From SIG588 sp964515215 (GTDB lineage Bacteria > Bacillota > Clostridia > Oscillospirales > Acutalibacteraceae): a DNA stretch of 16,158 nt. Location of the stretch: positions 1 to 16,158 of the forward strand of contig CAZESL010000052.1 of NCBI GenBank assembly GCA_964515215.1. Reading direction: 5' to 3'. A program made the translations under genes and the position numbers. Under the pieces are notes generated by a model. That model was not told the origin of the DNA. It made no database searches and saw only the letters and a list, made by a program, of their open reading frames with translations. How positions within the stretch are numbered: the first letter of the stretch is position 1; every line of letters begins with the position of its first letter. Of the stretch, positions 12,296 through 16,158 are shown in pieces.

Positions 12296-13201
12296 TTACA
12301 TCAGCGCGGCGAGCAACAACATCTCCCGCGCTTTGGCGTAGATCGGTTCAAAATCGGTGAGCGGTAAGGGGTTTTCGCCTCGCCCCATTTCAATGGTGAA
12401 GCCGGGGCGTCCCATCTCTTCAATAAACCAGTCTTTGAATCCGCCGTGGGAGGCGAGCCCCGAAGGTTCGGCCACCGTGTAACCCGAAGAGGCGGCGAGA
12501 ATGTTGGCCATCATACGGGCGGTGGCGGGGGTACGCTCGCCGTACTGCCAGTAGATCTCCTCACCTTGCGAGTGCAATGCCAACACGTGGCGAAAATCGG
12601 CGCGGCGGCACAGCGAGGTCAATGCCCGCGTTTCAGGTTCGCTTTCGGCGCGCTCACCGCCGAAACGGCGGGGGGAAGGGCCGTCGATGCCGCTTTCCTT
12701 CTCCATTTCCCGCAACACGGTGTGACCGGCGTTGAAATTGTGGTTCAGGTCTACTCCGCGGGCATTGGCTTGCCACAGCCCGGGGGTGTCTCCGCCCTTT
12801 TCGGCGACCATCGGGGCAAAGGGACCCGCTATGCGACTGCCGCCCAGGGCGATATCCACGCCGTCGGGATTGACCTGCGGGATGAACACCAAACACCGCC
12901 CCGCAATAGCGCGGCGAAAATCCATGTCCGACAGTCGGCCGTCGCGGCAGAGGGCTTCGCAAATGTCTTCGCACAGGCGGAGCAACACCAGCGTCGTCAG
13001 CCATTCCTGTCCGTGAAATGCGGCGGCATACAGTACGCGGTCACGACCGCCCCCCAACATCACGCCGTAAATGTCCCGCCCCAACACACTGCGCCCCACG
13101 GGTTGCAGTTCCAAAAAGCGATATCGCCCCGCAAGGGCACTGAGCAAGGCACGCACCGTGCCCGAATCGGCCGGTTGCGGTACCGTGATCTTGTTCTTCA
13201 T
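12296..13201 (-). CDS. M14-family zinc carboxypeptidase
   Basis: The 301-residue protein has all zinc ligands and the catalytic Glu of M14 enzymes: H63 and E66 in FHGQEW, H210 in LALHSQGE, and E271 in FTIEMGRGENP. Substrate-site motifs include NPDGVD (111-116) and ARGVDLNHNF (147-156), where His stands in place of the Arg of classical carboxypeptidase A. Small bacterial M14 proteins without a signal often cut gamma-D-glutamyl-diaminopimelate bonds of wall peptides in recycling, so murein-peptide hydrolysis is inferred. No signal peptide is visible. The ATG at 13199-13201 is preferred over the GTG six codons upstream because GAAGGTGG (13210-13217) is correctly spaced for it and covers that GTG. 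Confidence 0.9.
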   Translation of the reverse strand: MKNKITVPQPADSGTVRALLSALAGRYRFLELQPVGRSVLGRDIYGVMLGGGRDRVLYAAAFHGQEWLTTLVLLRLCEDICEALCRDGRLSDMDFRRAIAGRCLVFIPQVNPDGVDIALGGSRIAGPFAPMVAEKGGDTPGLWQANARGVDLNHNFNAGHTVLREMEKESGIDGPSPRRFGGERAESEPETRALTSLCRRADFRHVLALHSQGEEIYWQYGERTPATARMMANILAASSGYTVAEPSGLASHGGFKDWFIEEMGRPGFTIEMGRGENPLPLTDFEPIYAKAREMLLLAALM

Positions 13202-13260
13202 GGTTATGACCACCTTCACATACTACTTGTAACACTATATATGATAACGGAGGTCCCCCT

Positions 13261-13794
13261 ATGAATCTCATCGAAAAACCAATGTCGCAGGACTACAAAT
13301 ATAAGGGAAAAATTGTCAATATGCGAGTGGATGAGGCGCTTTTGCCGAATGGGCAGACCGCCCTGCGCGAAGTGGTGGAACACCCCGGCGGGGTATGCAT
13401 CGCCGCTCTTACCGACGAGAGGGAACTCTTGTTTGTGCGACAGTACCGCTACCCTTACGGAGAAGTGGTATGTGAACTGCCTGCGGGCAAACTGGAAAGG
13501 GGCGAAGATCCGCTGCTTGCCGGTATGCGCGAATTGCGTGAGGAGACGGGCGCCACGGCGGCACAGTACACCTCGCTCGGCAAACTGTATCCCACCCCCG
13601 GCTATTGCGGCGAGATCATTCATTTGTATCTGGCAGAGGGGCTGACCTTCGGCGAATGCGACCCTGACGAGGATGAATTTCTGGAAGCGGAGCGTATACC
13701 GTTGGATGAGGCGGTAAAACTGGTGCTGAACGGGGATCTGCCCGATGCGAAGACACAGGTGTTGGTGTTGAAAGTCGCGGCGCTGCGTCCGTGA
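13261..13794 (+). CDS. Nudix hydrolase, ADP-ribose pyrophosphatase type
   Basis: The 177-residue protein has a complete Nudix box at 76-98: G76, E82 and the R90-E-L-R-E-E-T-G-A98 block (Gx5Ex7REUxEExGU). The N-terminal strands and the upstream FVRQYRYPYGEVVCELPAGK segment match the NudF/ADP-ribose pyrophosphatase subfamily, which splits ADP-ribose into AMP and ribose 5-phosphate in the cytoplasm. The length is normal. GGAGGT precedes the ATG by a few bases. It is divergent from the M14 gene across only 59 bp; I see TATGAT (13240-13245) as a possible -10 but no good -35, so the promoter is unresolved. No terminator follows. Confidence 0.93.
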   Translation: MNLIEKPMSQDYKYKGKIVNMRVDEALLPNGQTALREVVEHPGGVCIAALTDERELLFVRQYRYPYGEVVCELPAGKLERGEDPLLAGMRELREETGATAAQYTSLGKLYPTPGYCGEIIHLYLAEGLTFGECDPDEDEFLEAERIPLDEAVKLVLNGDLPDAKTQVLVLKVAALRP

Positions 13795-13894
13795 TTCTGC
13801 ACATAGGGCGGCACGAAAATTTGTAAGTTTATTCTAAAAAACCATTAAAAAACGAATATAATACGAAAAAATCGGAGAAATTTTAAAAATACGA

Positions 13895-13923
13895 TTGACA
13901 AACCGCCTGTTTTTGCATACTAT
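13895..13923 (+). promoter_or_regulatory. Promoter of the acyl carrier protein gene
   Basis: TTGACA (13895-13900), 17-bp spacer, TACTAT (13918-13923), in an AT-rich stretch. A second TATAAT (13857-13862) upstream lacks a -35. The leader is about 68 nt and holds two small stems: AAGGG/CCCTT (13937-13951), followed by a T run, and TTGCC/GGCAA (13958-13972). Confidence 0.75.
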
Positions 13924-13997
13924 TTTTGGTAGAGAGAAGGGTACGTCCCTTTTTGTGTTGCCCATGCGGCAAAATATATTACGGAGGATGACAATAT

Positions 13998-14225
13998 ATG
14001 GTATTCGAAAAGATCAGAGAAATTTTGTGTAATCAGTTTGACGTGGACGAAGATGCCGTAACGCTCTCGACGCGTATCAGTGAAGACCTCGGTGCCGACT
14101 CGCTGGATGCCGTGGATATGCTCATGTCGCTTGAAGACGAGTTTGATGTGGAGATCCCCGACGAGGAGATCGAGAACATCCGCACCGTCGGTGACTTGGT
14201 GTCCTACATCGAAGAACATCAATAA
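13998..14225 (+). CDS. acpP: Acyl carrier protein
   Basis: The 75-residue acidic protein has the GADSLD motif. Ser35 is the phosphopantetheine attachment site; it is flanked by helix II (SLDAVDMLMSLEDEF) and the VEIPDEEIENIRTVGDLVSYIEE ending typical of fatty-acid ACPs. It carries growing acyl chains as thioesters in the cytoplasm. GGAGG (13983-13987) precedes the ATG. It stands alone with its own promoter and terminator, not next to other fab genes in this window, so it could be either the main fatty-acid ACP or a specialised copy. The transferase encoded at 8136-8759 is of the class that activates such proteins. Confidence 0.95.
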   Translation: MVFEKIREILCNQFDVDEDAVTLSTRISEDLGADSLDAVDMLMSLEDEFDVEIPDEEIENIRTVGDLVSYIEEHQ

Positions 14226-14235
14226 AATAAACAAT

Positions 14236-14279
14236 AAACAACGTCGGCTTTGCGAAGTTTCGCAAAGCCGACGTTGTTT
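14236..14279. terminator. Bidirectional terminator between ACP and SLOG genes
   Basis: A 21-bp perfect inverted repeat (arms 14236-14256 and 14259-14279) is flanked by AAACAA and TTGTTT, so both strands end with U-rich tracts. The right arm covers the first two bases of the minus-strand stop codon (14278-14280). Confidence 0.93.
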
Positions 14280-14616
14280 AGTTCGTGTTTGGGTAAAACA
14301 CCTTTACGGGAATACCGCGCTCGCGGCATTTTTCAATGACGAACGCCGTTCCGCGTGACCGCCCGTCCCAAAACGCGAGCACCAGATCACTGTAGTCGAT
14401 AATGGTGATGTTGCGCAACAACGGTGCGCGTCGCCCGTATTTTTCGTATTCGGGCAAAAACTCGGTGAGCGGTACGCCGTGCGCGCGTGCCCATATGGCC
14501 GCCGAAGTATCCACTCCCCGCGCACCGCCCGACACGATCTCGGTCACGCCGTCGGGCAAATACTGCGAAAGATCGGGCACCGTCAACCCGCGTGATCCGA
14601 TCACAGCAACGCGCAT
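14278..14616 (-). CDS. SLOG-fold (DprA/YspA-related) nucleotide-binding protein
   Basis: The 112-residue single-domain protein has a Rossmann-like start MRVAVIGSRG (GSR at 7-9), the phosphate-binding loop SGGARGVD (29-36) typical of DprA/Smf and YspA-related proteins, and WDGRSRGT (83-90), which normally completes the nucleotide-binding site. SLOG proteins sense or process nucleotides and related ligands. This is shorter than DprA and has no DNA-processing extension, so a specific role is not claimed. I chose the ATG at 14614-14616: GGAGG (14624-14628) is 7 nt upstream, and the next in-frame ATG (14635-14637) sits at the predicted transcription start. Confidence 0.85.
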   Translation of the reverse strand: MRVAVIGSRGLTVPDLSQYLPDGVTEIVSGGARGVDTSAAIWARAHGVPLTEFLPEYEKYGRRAPLLRNITIIDYSDLVLAFWDGRSRGTAFVIEKCRERGIPVKVFYPNTN

Positions 14617-14645
14617 ATCCTCACCTCCACCGAACATCTGTTCTT

Positions 14646-14674
14646 ATCATAGCACGTTTACGGCCGTTTGGCAA
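14646..14674 (-). promoter_or_regulatory. Sigma-A promoter of the SLOG gene
   Basis: Reading leftward, TTGCCA (14669-14674), 17-bp spacer, TATGAT (14646-14651). The start point should be near 14639, leaving a leader of about 22 nt. Confidence 0.8.
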
Positions 14675-14722
14675 GTGTTTTTTTGAAAAAAACGGATATA
14701 CTGTGTGAGGAGGCGAAGAGAC

Positions 14723-15388
14723 ATGGCGTATTTGGAAGTGCGAGATCTGACCAAAGTGTACCGCCGCGGCAGTGAGACGACGGTAGCGCTGGATGGGGTC
14801 AGTTTTTCGGTAGAGCGGGGCGAGATGGTGGGGATCGTCGGCCGTTCGGGGTCGGGAAAATCCACCTTGATGCACTTGCTCGGTTGTTTGGATAAGCCCA
14901 CGGCGGGCCGATATCTGCTGAACGGTCGGGATATGTCCGCCCTGCCGCGCAGGCGGCTTGGAGCGGTGCGCAACCGCGAGATCGGTTTTGTGTTTCAGCA
15001 GTTTCACCTTATCGGTAGCCTGAATGCGGTGGAAAACGTGGAGTTGCCGCTGATGTACCGCGGTGTGTCCGCCAAAGAGCGCCGTCGACGGGCGGAGGAG
15101 TGCCTGTGCCGTATGGGGTTGCAAGACCGTTTGGGGCACAAGCCGTCGGAACTGTCGGGCGGTCAGCAACAGCGGGTGGCGATCGCCCGTGCGATGGCGG
15201 GCGAGCCGACACTGTTTTTGGCGGACGAGCCTACGGGGAATCTCGACGCCGTCTCTGCCGCTGAAGTGATGGACTGTCTGCACTCTCTTCATCGAAGCGG
15301 ACGCACGGTGCTGATCATTACCCATGACACCGCGTTGGCAAGCACGTTACCCCGTCGGATATCGCTCTCGCAAGGGCGGTTGGAATAA
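14723..15388 (+). CDS. ABC transporter ATP-binding protein, MacB/LolD type
   Basis: The 221-residue ATPase has Walker A GRSGSGKST (40-48), a Q-loop FVFQQF (89-94), signature LSGGQQQR (144-151), Walker B LFLADEP (164-170), D-loop GNLD and H-loop His201. The MHLLGCLDKPTAGRYLLNG stretch is characteristic of the MacB/LolD/FtsE group, which works with FtsX-like permeases in lipoprotein or peptide export or in mechanotransmission rather than substrate import. No permease gene adjoins on either side. The ATG at 14723 is preferred over a GTG at 14705 because GAGGAGG lies between them at correct spacing. TATACT (14697-14702) may be the -10, but no -35 fits well. Confidence 0.92.
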   Translation: MAYLEVRDLTKVYRRGSETTVALDGVSFSVERGEMVGIVGRSGSGKSTLMHLLGCLDKPTAGRYLLNGRDMSALPRRRLGAVRNREIGFVFQQFHLIGSLNAVENVELPLMYRGVSAKERRRRAEECLCRMGLQDRLGHKPSELSGGQQQRVAIARAMAGEPTLFLADEPTGNLDAVSAAEVMDCLHSLHRSGRTVLIITHDTALASTLPRRISLSQGRLE

Positions 15389-15436
15389 GCGCATGGGTCC
15401 CCCTGTTTTTTGCCTTAGGTTTGGGCAAAATGCCTA

Positions 15437-15465
15437 TGGCGAGTCCCCTTAAAATCTGCTATAAT
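15437..15465 (+). promoter_or_regulatory. Probable promoter of the CarD-like gene
   Basis: A perfect TATAAT (15460-15465) has a weak -35 (TGGCGA, 15437-15442) at 17 bp. The leader is about 22 nt. Upstream, TTTTGCC/GGCAAAA (15408-15414 and 15424-15430) could be a weak stem ending the ABC gene transcript, but no U run follows. Confidence 0.55.
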
Positions 15466-15493
15466 AATAAGCAGAAAAAAGGGGGCTCGTCTT

Positions 15494-15982
15494 ATGTTTA
15501 AACAAGGGGATACGGTAATGTACGGCAGTCACGGCGTATGCTGTGTAGCGGATGTGCGTGAGGAGACGTTTGGCCCTGTTCGCCAGATGTATTACGTATT
15601 GCAACCGAAAAAGGATGCGCGATCCACCTTCTATTGTCCCGTGGCACAGGAAGCGCGATTGCGTGCATTGCTCACCAAAGAGGACGTGCAACGTTTGATA
15701 CGTGAAATGCCGCATACGGATACGGTGTGGGAAGAGGACGACGGTGTGCGGCGTGAGCGGTTTGCGGCGGTGCTCAAAAGCGGCGACCACGTCGAAGTGG
15801 TGCGGCTGATCAAGACACTGTATCATCAACGCCACGTGCGTGCCGCGCAAGGAAAGCGGTTGCATTTGGCGGATGAACGCATTATGCAGGAGGCAGAGCG
15901 CTTACTGTATGAGGAGATCGCCTATGTAATGGAGATATCACCCGACGAGGTGATCACCTATATTGAAGAAACGCTGGGATGA
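15494..15982 (+). CDS. CarD/CdnL-family transcription regulator
   Basis: The 162-residue protein starts with the CarD_CdnL_TRCF Tudor-like domain (about 1-60): FKQGDTVMYGSHGVCCVADV is the standard opening strand pair, then YYVLQPKKD and FYCPV. An all-helical part follows (about 62-160) ending EISPDEVITYIEETLG, as in CarD proteins. The N-terminal domain of this family binds the RNA polymerase beta subunit and stabilises open promoter complexes. GGGGG at 15481-15485 precedes the ATG. It has no partner gene in the window. Confidence 0.9.
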   Translation: MFKQGDTVMYGSHGVCCVADVREETFGPVRQMYYVLQPKKDARSTFYCPVAQEARLRALLTKEDVQRLIREMPHTDTVWEEDDGVRRERFAAVLKSGDHVEVVRLIKTLYHQRHVRAAQGKRLHLADERIMQEAERLLYEEIAYVMEISPDEVITYIEETLG

Positions 15983-16000
15983 TAAAAGCAGTAATAAAGA

Positions 16001-16020
16001 TCCACCCGTAAGTGGGTGGA
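16001..16020 (+). terminator. Possible hairpin terminator after the CarD-like gene
   Basis: TCCACCC (16001-16007) and GGGTGGA (16014-16020) form a 7-bp stem with a 6-nt loop, 18 bp past the stop codon. No U run follows (GTTAGGGATTT), so termination efficiency is doubtful. Confidence 0.45.
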
Positions 16021-16033
16021 GTTAGGGATTTGG

Positions 16034-16098
16034 GGCGTGCGCCTTGGCTCTCCTGTGTAAGGGGAGCTGGCGAGCGTGGCGAGACTGAGGGGTTGTCC
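16034..16098. repeat. Palindromic intergenic repeat of the gut-Clostridia type
   Basis: It contains GCCTTGG, then a stem GCTCTCCT/AGGGGAGC (16047-16054 and 16060-16067, one G-U pair, loop GTGTA), then CTGGCGAGCGTGGCGAG with a direct repeat GGCGAG-CGT-GGCGAG, then ACTGAGGGGTTGTC. This string of modules (CCAAGG, GGGGAG hairpin, GACTGAGGGG) is one I recognise from many intergenic spacers of Oscillospiraceae-like genomes. I cannot count copies here because only one is in the window. The last 60 bp show nothing further. Confidence 0.55.
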
Positions 16099-16158
16099 TA
16101 CACAAGTTACTTGCTCGGTCGCAGAGAATGTCCGTTTGCGGTGCCCGAAACAGCATTG

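Noticed and set aside
1..16158. tRNA, rRNA or known riboswitch genes, phage or defence-system genes
   Set aside because: Read on both strands, no cloverleaf, conserved rRNA segment, recognised aptamer core, integrase, nuclease or toxin-antitoxin signature was found.

Overview
The window looks like a contig from an uncultured Clostridia bacterium (Oscillospiraceae/Ruminococcaceae-like Bacillota). The coding DNA is fairly GC-rich, Shine-Dalgarno sites are strong (AGGAGG-type), and sigma-A promoters are near consensus with 17-bp spacers. The gene content also fits: YabE-type G5/3D protein, YitT/DUF2179 protein, DnaD plus DnaC helicase-loading pair, CarD-like regulator, zinc-ribbon/PASTA kinase-like protein. 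The taxon is inferred from gene families and style, not from a marker gene. One scaffold gap of exactly 100 N (6751-6850) interrupts a gene.

Left part (1-2993, minus strand): a consensus promoter drives a zinc-ribbon/kinase-fold/TM/PASTA protein with a long Thr-rich tail, followed after 21 bp by a DEAD-box RNA helicase that runs off the left edge. All three hallmark catalytic sites of the kinase fold appear lost, so it reads as a membrane pseudokinase. An AT-rich stretch without a convincing gene (2994-3446) separates it from a rightward YabE-like cell-wall protein with a perfect TTGACA-17-TATAAT promoter.

Middle (4604-8815, mostly minus strand): a CPA-family cation:proton antiporter converges on the YabE-like gene and shares one 19-bp terminator stem with it. 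Further right are a Dabb-domain protein and a SurA-N-like lipoprotein. The lipoprotein is interrupted by a huge Glu-Thr/Glu-Ala dipeptide array encoded by a hexamer repeat, and the assembly broke inside it. A gene-less 245 bp with inverted TTTCCACC motifs follows, then a 4'-phosphopantetheinyl transferase.

Right part: the phosphopantetheinyl transferase and a rightward operon (YitT-like membrane protein, DnaD, DnaC/DnaI-like loader, SH3b lipoprotein) are fired from back-to-back promoters whose -35 boxes touch. The operon runs to 12294 and meets an M14 carboxypeptidase head-on with a 1-bp gap. Then come a Nudix hydrolase, an acyl carrier protein (substrate type of the phosphopantetheinyl transferase), a SLOG-fold protein converging on it through a 21-bp terminator stem, an orphan MacB/LolD-type ABC ATPase, a CarD-like regulator, and a palindromic intergenic repeat of a kind seen in gut Clostridia.

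Two themes connect the genes. One is envelope biology: YabE-like protein, M14 peptidase, PASTA pseudokinase, two lipoproteins, antiporter, YitT. The other is low-complexity extracytoplasmic linkers (poly-Thr and Glu-Thr). The least explained signals are the pseudokinase, the Glu-Thr array, and an inverted repeat of identical geometry (AGGGT-N10-ACCCT) found in the leaders of the YabE-like and YitT-like genes.
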